Assembly: GCF_000003605.2 (NCBI RefSeq)
Contig: NW_003139501.1
Location: 1-53,689 of the forward strand
From: Saccoglossus kowalevskii
Taxonomy: Eukaryota > Hemichordata > Enteropneusta > Harrimaniidae
Direction of reading: 5' to 3'
Length of the DNA stretch: 53,689 nucleotides
This document shows positions 45,281-53,689 of this stretch, one piece after another (positions within the stretch are counted from its first letter, which is position 1; each line of letters opens with the position of its first letter). The notes beneath the pieces are model-generated. The model had not been told where the DNA came from. It was given only the letters and a program-made list of their open reading frames with translations, and made no database searches. The position numbers and the translations under genes are program-made.

Positions 45281-46750
45281 TCTATTGCAGCCCTGCCAGT
45301 GGAATTTATGCATTGTAGTATCTATTGCAGCCCTGCCAGTGGAATTCATGCATTGTAGTATCCATTGCAGCCCTGCCAGTGGAATTCATGCATTGTAGTA
45401 TATATTCCAGCCCTGCCAGTGGAATTTATGCTTTGTAGTATCTATTGCAGCACTGCCAGTGGCATTCATGCATTGTAGTATATATTGCAGCCCTGTCAGT
45501 GTAATTCATGCTTTGTAGTATCTATTGCAGCCCTGCCAGTGGAATTCATGCATTGCAGTATATATTGCACCCTGTCAGTGTAATTCATGCTTTGTAGTAT
45601 CTATTGCAGCCCTGCCAGTGGCATTCATGCATTGTAGTATATATTGCATCTCTGCCAGTGGCATTCATGCATTGTAGTATATATTGCACCCTGTCAGTGT
45701 AATTCATGCTTTGTAGTATCTATTGCAGCCCTGCCAGTGGCATTCATGCATTGTAGTATATATTGTATCCCTGCCAGTGGCATTCATGCATTGTAGTATA
45801 TATTGCACCCTGTCAGTGTAATTCATGCATTGTAGTATCTATTGCAGCCCTGCCAGTGGAATTCATGCATTGTAGTATCCATTGCAGCCCTGCCAGTGGA
45901 ATTCATGCATTGTAGTATATATTGCACCCTGTCATTGTAATTCATGCTTTGTAGTATCTATTGCAGCCCTGCCAGTGGCATTCATGCACTGTAGTATATA
46001 TTGCAGCCCTGTCAGTGGAATTCATGCATTGCAATATATATTGCACCCTGTCAGTGTAATTCATACATTGTATTATCTATTACAGCCCTGTCAGTGGAAT
46101 TCATGCAGTGTAGTATATATTGCAGCCCTGCCAGTGGAATTCATGCATTGTAGTATCTATTGCAGCCCTGCCAGTGGAATTCATGCATTGTAGTATCTAT
46201 TGCAGCCCTGTCAGTGGAATTCATGCAGTGTAGTGTCCATTGAAGCCCTGTCAGTGGCATTCATGCAGTGTAGTATATATTGCACCCTGTCAGTAGAATT
46301 CATGCAATGTAGTATCTATTGCAGCCCTGTCAGTGGAATTCATGCAGTGTAGTGTCCATTGCAGCCCTGTCAGTGGAATTCATGCTTTGTAGTATCTATT
46401 GCAGCCCTGCCAGTGACATTCATGCATTGTAGTATATATTGCAGCCCTGCCAGTGTAATTCATGCATTGTAGTGTATATTGAAGCCCTTTCAGTGGAATT
46501 CATGCAGTGTAGTGTCCATTGAAGCCCTGTCAGTGTCATTCATGCAGTGTAGTATCTATTGCACCCTGTCAGTAGAATTCATGCAATGTAGTATCTATTG
46601 CAGCCCTGTCAGTGGAATTCATGCAGTGTAGTGTCCATTGCAGCCATGTCAGTGGAATTCATGCTTTGTAGTATCTATTGCAGCCCTGCCAGTGGCATTC
46701 ATGCATTGTAGTAAATATTGCAGCCCTGCCAGTGTAATTCATGCATTGTA
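45281..46750 (+). repeat. B/P block
   Basis: A B series (GGAATTTATGCTTTG near 45,425, GCATCTCTGCC near 45,650, TGTATCCC near 45,763, GTCATTGTAATTC, a palindrome at 46,030-46,045) is followed by two P rounds near 46,220 and 46,505. GTGACATTC near 46,413 and GTGTCATTC near 46,532 are private. Confidence 0.84.
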
Positions 46751-47829
46751 GTATCTATTGCAGCCCTTTCAGTGGAATTCATGCATTGTAGTATCTATTG
46801 CAGCCCTGCCAGTGGAATTCATGCATTGTAGTATCTATTGCAGCCCTGCCAGTGGAATTCATGGATTGTATTATATATTGCAGCCGTGTCAGTGGAATTT
46901 ATGCAATGTAGTATCTATTGCAGCGCTGCCAATGAAATTCCCGCATTGTAGTATATATTGCAGCCCTGTCAGTGGAATTTATACATTGTAGTATCTATTG
47001 CAGCCCTGCCAGTGGAATTCATGCATTGTAGTGTATATTGAAGCCCTTTCAGTTGAATTCATGCATTGTAGTATATATTGCAGCCCTTTCAGTGGAATTC
47101 ATGCATTGTAGTATATATTGCAGCCCTGCCAGTGGAATTCATGCAATGTAGTATCTATTGCAGCACTGCCAATGGAATTCCCGCATTGTAGTATATATTG
47201 CACCCTGTCAGTGTAATTCATGCATTGTAGTATCTATTGCGCCCCTGTCAGTGGAATTCATGCATTGTGGTATTAATTGCAGCCCTGTCAGTGGAATTCT
47301 TGCATGGTAGTAAATATTGCAGCCCTGTCAGTGGAATTCATGCTTTGTAGTATCTATTGCAGCACTGCCAATGGAATTCATGCATTGTGGTATTTATTGC
47401 AGCCCTGTCATTGGAATTCATGCATTGTAGTGTCTATTGCAGCCCTGCTAGTGGAATTCATGCTGTGTAGTATCTATTGCAGCCCTGCCAGTGGAATTCA
47501 TGCATTGTGGTATCTATTGCAGTCCTGCCAGTGGAATTCATTGATTGTAGTATATATTCCAGCCCTGCCACTGGAATTCATGGACTGTATTATATATTTC
47601 AGCCCTGCCAGTGGAATTCATGCATTGTAGTATATATTGCACCCTTTCTGTAGATTCCATGCATTGTTGTATCTATTGCAACCATGTTAGTGAAATTTAT
47701 GCATTGCAGTGTCTATTGCAGCCCTGCCAGTGGAATTCATGCATTGTAGTATCTATTGCAGCCCTGCCAGTGGAATTCGTGCATTGTAGTATCCATTGCA
47801 GCCCTGCCAGTGGAATTCATGCATTGTAG
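46751..47829 (+). repeat. F block then M marker block, copy 5
   Basis: An F core with CCAATGAAATTCCCG near 46,930 is followed by M landmarks from about 47,277 to 47,720. The region 46,865-48,045 matches 48,656-49,796. The offset is 1,791, then 1,751 after a monomer near 47,200 that is missing from the other copy, so this is a tandem of about 1.75-1.79 kb. Confidence 0.88.
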
Positions 47830-48640
47830 TATATATTGCAGCCCTGCCAGTGGAATTTATGCTTTGTAGTATCTATTGCAGCACTGCCAGTGGCATTCAT
47901 GCATTGTAGTATATATTGCAGCCCTGTCAGTGTAATTCATGCTTTGTAGTATCTATTGCAGCCCTGCCAGTGGAATTCATGCATTGTAGTATATATTGCA
48001 CCCTGTCAGTGTAATTCATGCTTTGTAGTATCTATTGCAGCCCTGCCAGTGGCATTCATGCATTGTAGTATATATTGCATCTCTGCCAGTGGCATTCATG
48101 CATTGTAGTATATATTGCACCCTGTCAGTGTAATGCATGCTTTGTAGTATCTATTGCAGCCCTGCCAGTGGCATTCATGCATTGTAGTATATATTGTATC
48201 CCTGCCAGTGGCATTCATGCATTGTAGTATATATTGCACCCTGTCAGTGTAATTCATGCATTGTAGTATCTATTGCAGCCCTGGCAGTGGAATTCATGCA
48301 TTGTAGTATCTATTGCAGCCCTGCCAGTGGAATTCATGCATTGTAGTATCCATTGCAGCCCTGCCAGTGGAATTCATGCATTGTAGTATATATTGCACCC
48401 TGTCATTGTAATTCATGCTTTGTAGTATCTATTGCAGCCCTGCCAGTGGTATTCATGCATTGTAGTATCTATTGCAGCCCTGCCAGTGGAATTCATGCAT
48501 TGTAGTGTATATTGCAGCCTGTCAGTGGAATTCATATATTGCAATATATATTGCACCCTGTCAGTGTAATTCATACATTGTATTATCTATTACAGCCCTG
48601 TCAGTGGAAATCATGCAGTGTAGTATATATGCAGCCCTGC
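47830..48640 (+). repeat. B block ending in an irregular junction
   Basis: A B series runs from GGAATTTATGCTTTG near 47,852 through GCATCTCTGCC near 48,077 and TGTATCCC near 48,196. Near 48,511-48,640 come GCAGCCTGTCAG, CATATATTG, a palindrome at 48,540-48,555, GGAAATCATG and a short TATATGCAG monomer. Confidence 0.83.
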
Positions 48641-49796
48641 CAGTGGAATTCATGCATTGTATTATATATTGCATCCGTGTCAGTGGAATTCATGCAATGT
48701 AGTATCTATTGCAGCGCTGCCAATGAAATTCCCGCATTGTAGTATATATTGCAGCCCTGTCAGTGGAATTCATACATTGTAGTATCTATTGCAGCCCTGC
48801 CAGTGGAATTCATGCATTGTAGTGTATATTGAAGCCCTTTCAGTGGAATTCATGCATTGTAGTATATATTGCAGCCCTTTCAGTGGAATTCATGCATTGT
48901 AGTATATATTGCAGCCCTGCCAGTGGAATTCATGCATTGTAGTATCTATTGCAGCCCTGCCAGTGGAATTCCCGCATTGTAGTATATATTGCACCCTGTC
49001 AGTGGAATTCATGCATTGTGGTATTAATTGCAGCCCTGTCGGTGGAATTCATGCATGGTAGTAAATATTGCAGCCCTGTCAGTGGAATTCATGCTTTGTA
49101 GTATCTATTGCAGCACTGCCAATGGAATTCATGCATTGTGGTATTTATTGCAGCCCTGTCATTGGAATTCATGCATTGTAGTGTCTATTGCAGCCCTGCT
49201 AGTGGAATTCATGCAGTGTAGTATCTATTGCAGCCCTGCCAGTGGAATTCATGCATTGTGGTATCTATTGCAGTCCTGCCAGTGGAATTCATTGATTGTA
49301 GTATATATTCCAGCCCTGCCACTGGAATTCATGGACTGTATTATATATTTCAGCCCTGCCAGTGGAATTCAGGCATTGTAGTATATATTGCACCCTTTCT
49401 GTAGATTCCATGCATTGTTGTATCTATTGCAACCATGTCAGAGAAATTTATGCATTGCAGTGTCTATTGCAGCCCTGCCAGTGGAATTCATGCATTGTAG
49501 TATCTATTGCAGCCCTGCCAGTGGAATTCATGCATTGTAGTATCCATTGCAGCCCTGCCAGTGGAATTCATGCATTGTAGTATCTATTGCAGCCCGGCCA
49601 GTGGAATTCATGCATTGTAGTATCTATTGCAGCACTGCCAGTGGCATTCATGCATTCTAGTATATATTGCAGCCCTGTCAGTGTAATTCATGCTTTGTAG
49701 TATCTATTGCAGCCCTGCCAGTGGAATTCATGCATTGTAGTATATATTGCACCCTGTCAGTGTAATTCATGCTTTGTAGTATCTATTGCAGCCCTG
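48641..49796 (+). repeat. F block then M marker block, copy 6
   Basis: This copy carries GTCGGTGG at 49,034 (normally GTCAGTGG), CAGGCATTG near 49,370 and GTCAGAGAAA near 49,437. The part 48,695-49,360 matches 53,002-53,667 at an offset of 4,307, with GTCGGTGG shared. The part 49,271-50,340 matches 51,942-53,011 at an offset of 2,671, with CAGGCATTG and GTCAGAGAAA shared. Confidence 0.9.
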
Positions 49797-50550
49797 CCAG
49801 TGGAATTCATGCAGTGTAGTGTCCATTGAAGCCCTGTCAGTGGCATTCATGCAGTGTAGTATATATTGCACCCTGTCAGTAGAATTCATGCAATGTAGTA
49901 TCTATTGCAGCCCTGTGAGTGGAATTCATGCAGTGTAGTGTCCATTGCAGCCCTGTCAGTGGAATTCATGCTTTGTAGTATCTATTGCAGCCCTGCCAGT
50001 GGCATTCATGCATTGTAGTATATATTGCAGCCCTGCCAGTGTAATTCATGCATTGTAGTGTATATTGAAGCCCTGTCAGTGGAATTCATGCATTGTAGTA
50101 TCTATTGCAGCCCTGCCAGTGGAATTCATGCATTGTAGTATCTATTGCAGCCCTGCCAGTGGAATTCATGGATTGTATTATATATTGCAGCCCTGCCAGT
50201 GTATTTCATGCATTGTAGTATCTATTGCAGCCCTGTCAGTGGAATTCATGCATTGTAGTATCTATTGCAGCCCTGCCAGTGGAATTCATGCATTGTAGTA
50301 TCTATTGCAGCCCTGCCAGTGGAATTCATGGATTGTATTATATATTGCAGCCGTGTCAGTGGAATTCATGCAATGTAGTATCTATTGCAGCGCTGCCAAT
50401 GAAATTCCCGCATTGTAGTATATATTGCAGCCCTGTCAGTGGAATTCATACATTGTAGTATCTATTGCAGCCCTGCCAGTGGAATCCATGCATTGTAGTG
50501 TATATTGAAGCCCTTTCAGTGGAATTCATGCATTGTAGTATATATTGCAG
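49797..50550 (+). repeat. P then F block
   Basis: A P round with CCCTGTGAGTGG near 49,913 (shared with 52,584) is followed by F rounds with CpGs. GTGTATTTCATG near 50,200 is private; the partner near 52,871 has GTGTAATTCATG. Confidence 0.85.
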
Positions 50551-51943
50551 CTCTTTTCAGTGGAATTCATGCTTTGTAGTATATATTGCAGCCTGCCAGT
50601 GGAATTCATGCATTGTAGTATCTATTGCACCTGTCAGTGTAATTCATGTTTTGTAGTATCTATTGCAGCCCTGCCAGTGGCATTCATGCATTGTAGTATA
50701 TATTGCATCTCTGCCAGTGGCATTCATGCATTGTAGTATATATTGCACCCTGTCAGTGTAATTCATGCTTTGTAGTATCTATTGCAGCCCTGCCAGTGGC
50801 ATTCATGCATTGTAGTATATATTGTATCCCTGCCAGTGGCATTCATGCATTGTAGTATATATTGCACCCTGTCAGTGTAATTCATGCATTGTAGTATCTA
50901 TTGCAGCCCTGCCAGTGGAATTCATGCATTGTAGTATCTATTGCAGCCCTGCCAGTGGAATTCATGCATTGTAGTATCCATTGCAGCCCTGCCAGTGGAA
51001 TTCATGCATTGTAGTATATATTGCATCCCTGCCAGTGGAATTCATGCATTGCAATATATATTGCACCCTGTCAGTGTAATTCATACATTGTATTATCTAT
51101 TACAGCCCTGTCAGTGGAATTCATGCAGTGTAGTATATATTGCAGCCCTGCCAGTGGAATTCATGCATTGTAGTATCTATTGCAGCCCTGCCAGTGGAAT
51201 TCATGCATTGTAGTATCTATTGCAGCCCTGTCAGTGGAATTCATGCAGTGTAGTGTCCATTGAAGACCTGTCAGTGGCATTCATGCAGTGTAGTATATAT
51301 TGCACCCTGTCAGTAGAATTCATGCAATGTAGTATCTATTGCAGCCCTGTCAGTGGAATTCATGCAGTGTAGTGTCCATTGCAGCCCTGTCAGTGGAATT
51401 CATGCTTTGTAGTATCTATTGCAGCCCTGCCAGTGGCATTCATGCATTGTAGTATATATTGCAGCCCTGCCAGTGTAATTCATGCATTGTAGTGTATATT
51501 GAAGCCCTTTCAGTGGAATTCATGCATTGTAGTATATATTGCAGCCCTTTCAGTGGAATTCATGCATTGTAGTATCTATTGCAGCCCTGCCAGTGGAATT
51601 CATGCATTGTAGTATCTATTGCAGCCCTGCCAGTGGAATTCATGGATTGTATTATATATTGCAGCCGTGTCAGTGGAATTCATGCAATGTAGTATCTATT
51701 GCAGCGCTGCCAATGGAATTCCCGCATTGTAGTATATATTGTAGCCCTGTCAGTGGAATTCATTCATTGTAGTATCTATTGCAGCCCTGCCAGTGGAATT
51801 CATGCATTGTAGTGTATATTGAAGCCCTTTCAGTGGAATTCATGCATTGTAGTATATATTGCAGCCCTTTCAGTGGAATTCATGCATTGTAGTATATATT
51901 GCAGCCCTGCCAGTGGAATTCATGCATTGTAGTATCTATTGCA
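50551..51943 (+). repeat. B/P/F segment, partner of 12,970-13,913
   Basis: Three off-length monomers lie close together at the left (GCTCTTTTCAG near 50,551, GCAGCCTGCC near 50,591, GCACCTGTC near 50,628). From about 51,000 to 51,943 the sequence equals 12,970-13,913 at an offset of 38,030, with GAAGACCTG, GTAGCCC and CATTCATTG. A palindrome lies at 51,050-51,065. The match ends at AGTCCTGCC. Confidence 0.88.
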
Positions 51944-52143
51944 GTCCTGCCAGTGGAATTCATTGATTGTAGTATATATTCCAGCCCTGCCACTGGAATT
52001 CATGGACTGTATTATATATTTCAGCCCTGCCAGTGGAATTCAGGCATTGTAGTATATATTGCACCCTTTCTGTAGATTCCATGCATTGTTGTATCTATTG
52101 CAACCATGTCAGAGAAATTTATGCATTGCAGTGTCTATTGCAG
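51942..52143 (+). repeat. M marker block, copy 7 (5'-truncated by internal breakpoint)
   Basis: Here M starts abruptly at AGTCCTGCC, without the GCATGGTAG and TGG monomers that precede it in copies 2-6. The block follows copy 6 at an offset of 2,671. The truncation point is the same base at which the window itself begins inside M. Confidence 0.88.
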
Positions 52144-53333
52144 CCCTGCCAGAGGAATTCATGCATTGTAGTATCTATTGCAGCCCTGCCAGTGGAATTC
52201 ATGCATTGTAGTATCCATTGCAGCCCTGCCAGTGGAATTCATGCATTGTAGTATCTATTGCAGCCCGGCCAGTGGAATTCATGCATTGTAGTATCTATTG
52301 CAGCACTGCCAGTGGCATTCATGCATTGTAGTATATATTGCAGCCCTGTCAGTGTAATTCATGCTTTGTAGTATCTATTGCAGCCCTGCCAGTGGAATTC
52401 ATGCATTGTAGTATATATTGCACCCTGTCAGTGTAATTCATGCTTTGTAGTATCTATTGCAGCCCTGCCAGTGGAATTCATGCAGTGTAGTGTCCATTGA
52501 ATCCCTGTCAGTGGCATTCATGCAGTGTAGTATATATTGCACCCTGTCAGTAGAATTCATGCAATGTAGTATCTATTGCAGCCCTGTGAGTGGAATTCAT
52601 GCAGTGTAGTGTCCATTGCAGCCCTGTCAGTGGAATTCATGCTTTGTAGTATCTATTGCAGCCCTGCCAGTGGCATTCATGCATTGTAGTATATATTGCA
52701 GCCCTGCCAGTGTAATTCATGCATTGTAGTGTATATTGAAGCCCTGTCAGTGGAATTCATGCATTGTAGTATCTATTGCAGCCCTGCCAGTGGAATTCAT
52801 GCATTGTAGTATCTATTGCAGCCCTGCCAGTGGAATTCATGGATTGTATTATATATTGCAGCCCTGCCAGTGTAATTCATGCATTGTAGTATCTATTGCA
52901 GCCCTGTCAGTGGAATTCATGCATTGTAGTATCTATTGCAGCCCTGCCAGTGGAATTCATGCATTGTAGTATCTATTGCAGCCCTGTCAGTGGAATTCAT
53001 GCAATGTAGTATCTATTGCAGCGCTGCCAATGAAATTCCCGCATTGTAGTATATATTGCAGCCCTGTCAGTGGAATTCATACATTGTAGTATCTATTGCA
53101 GCCCTGCCAGTGGAATTCATGCATTGTAGTGTATATTGAAGCCCTTTCAGTGGAATTCATGCATTGTAGTATATATTGCAGCCCTTTCAGTGGAATTCAT
53201 GCATTGTAGTATATATTGCAGCCCTGCCAGTGGAATTCATGCATTGTAGTATCTATTGCAGCCCTGCCAGTGGAATTCCCGCATTGTAGTATATATTGCA
53301 CCCTGTCAGTGGAATTCATGCATTGTGGTATTA
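52144..53333 (+). repeat. B/P/F segment, partner of 49,473-50,500
   Basis: It continues the 2,671-bp copy up to the GGATTG monomer. One 40-bp monomer is then missing (offset 2,631 from about 52,987), and F monomers lead on to the next M block. GAATCCCTGTCAG near 52,499 and CCCTGTGAGTGG near 52,584 are landmarks. Confidence 0.86.
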
Positions 53334-53689
53334 ATTGCAGCCCTGTCGGTGGAATTCATGCATGGTAGTAAATATTGCAGCCCTGTCAGTGGAATTCATG
53401 CTTTGTAGTATCTATTGCAGCACTGCCAATGGAATTCATGCATTGTGGTATTTATTGCAGCCCTGTCATTGGAATTCATGCATTGTAGTGTCTATTGCAG
53501 CCCTGCTAGTGGAATTCATGCAGTGTAATATCTATTGCAGCCCTGCCAGTGGAATTCATGCATTGTGGTATCTATTGCAATCCTGCCAGTGGAATTCATT
53601 GATTGTAGTATATATTCCAGCCCTGCCACTGGAATTCATGGACTGTATTATATATTTTCAACCCTGCCAATGTAAATTCAGCATTTGTA
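53334..53689 (+). repeat. M marker block, copy 8 (cut by window end)
   Basis: M variants run from GTCGGTGG and GCATGGTAG to AATCCTGCC, ATTGATTG, CCACTGG and GGACTG. The last 40 bases are irregular: TATTTTCAACC has an extra T, GTAAATTCAGC an extra A and a missing T, and GCATTTGTA an extra T. Confidence 0.88.

Larger units (their letters stand above)
1..53689 (+). repeat. Satellite array of a 40-bp monomer filling the window
   Basis: Every part of the window reads as head-to-tail copies of one 40-bp unit; 201-240 is an exact consensus example. Fixed landmarks are GAATTC at monomer positions 13-18, ATGCAT at 19-24, TAG at 27-29 and CTATTGCA at the end. Main variable sites are 6-7 (GC, GT or TT before CAG), 13-14 (GA, TA or GC, giving GGAATTC, GTAATTC or GGCATTC), 23-25 (ATT, TTT or AGT), 28-29 (AG, GG or AT) and 31-34 (ATCT, ATAT, GTCC or GTAT). 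No insertion of foreign DNA and no orientation switch was seen. This is satellite DNA by definition; its chromosomal position and function cannot be read from the sequence. The family is not one I recognise. Confidence 0.98.

Noticed and set aside
1-53689. CRISPR array
   Set aside because: There are no unique spacers between repeats. The repeats abut each other, and variation is spread along the whole unit.
1-53689. Telomere or known centromere signals (TTAGGG-type repeats, CENP-B box)
   Set aside because: No telomere-like repeat and no TTCG...CGGG-type box was seen. A centromeric role remains possible but is not shown by sequence.
1-53689. Transposon, virus or rolling-circle element as origin of the array
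   Set aside because: I saw no terminal repeats, target-site duplications, protein-coding remnants or orientation switches. A 40-bp unit is too short to show such an origin.
1-53689. Circular molecule suggested by M blocks at both ends
   Set aside because: The last 110 bases resemble the first 110 but differ at several places, and six other M copies are equally good partners, so end similarity is expected in this array and does not show circularity.

Overview
The whole 53,689-base window is one uninterrupted satellite DNA array. A 40-bp monomer, in a fixed head-to-tail orientation on the + strand, repeats from the first base to the last, roughly 1,340-1,350 copies judged by length. An exact consensus copy lies at 201-240: it starts GCCCTGCC, carries EcoRI GAATTC at monomer positions 13-18, NsiI-type ATGCAT at 19-24, a TAG at 27-29, and ends CTATTGCA. 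It is about 45% GC and has no CpG. A common second length class is 39 bp and lacks the first G (GCACCCTG instead of GCAGCCCTG). I see no unique DNA, transposon, RNA gene, CRISPR array or credible protein-coding gene. Apparent open frames exist only because 40 is not divisible by 3, so one frame meets a TAG only every third monomer, and because some variants lose that TAG.

An array of this kind and size is typical of eukaryotic heterochromatin (centromeric, pericentromeric, subtelomeric or a heterochromatic block). I do not recognise the monomer and cannot name the organism. That a 53-kb array was resolved suggests a long-read assembly, which is inference.

Above the monomer the array is a mosaic. 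Variant monomers occur in fixed orders and define recurring higher-order blocks, labelled here: M (strongly diverged marker block, 8 copies, touching both window ends), F (CpG-bearing block, often a 360-bp nine-monomer unit), S (TGG-for-TAG block with GTCATTGG), B (GGCATTC / TGTATCCC block), P (GTGTCCATTG block), Q (block carrying a 16-bp palindrome), D (TATTATC block with short 39-bp runs) and T (long 39-bp monomer runs with GTACC and TTAAATG variants).

Approximate layout: M 1-200; private block 201-600; B/P 600-2,240; F 2,240-2,860; S 2,860-3,480; P 3,480-4,560; F/S 4,560-5,460; B/P 5,460-8,520; S/Q 8,520-9,430; B 9,430-10,090; 477-bp tandem units 10,480-11,450; F/M 11,450-12,240; B/P 12,370-13,450; F 13,450-14,750; D 14,750-15,560; F/S/Q 15,560-16,980; mixed 16,980-17,938; F/M 17,939-19,300; D 19,575-21,826; F/T 21,830-24,180; D/F/T/F 24,180-26,945; 917-bp units 27,700-29,400; B/P/S/T/F 29,400-32,050; Q/P 32,074-33,500; 1,753-bp units 33,508-36,290; T 36,290-39,100; B/P/F/M 39,100-41,384; private block copy 41,385-41,777; S and mixed 41,780-42,800; long F/T copy 42,821-44,850; B/P/F/M rounds 45,280-53,689.

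Many blocks match others at constant offsets (local 360 to 2,671 bp; distant up to about 41 kb), as expected from repeated unequal exchange, gene conversion or segmental amplification. Several block junctions coincide with monomers of abnormal length. All offsets were read by eye from shared variants and off-length monomers, so block edges are accurate to about one monomer unless stated.
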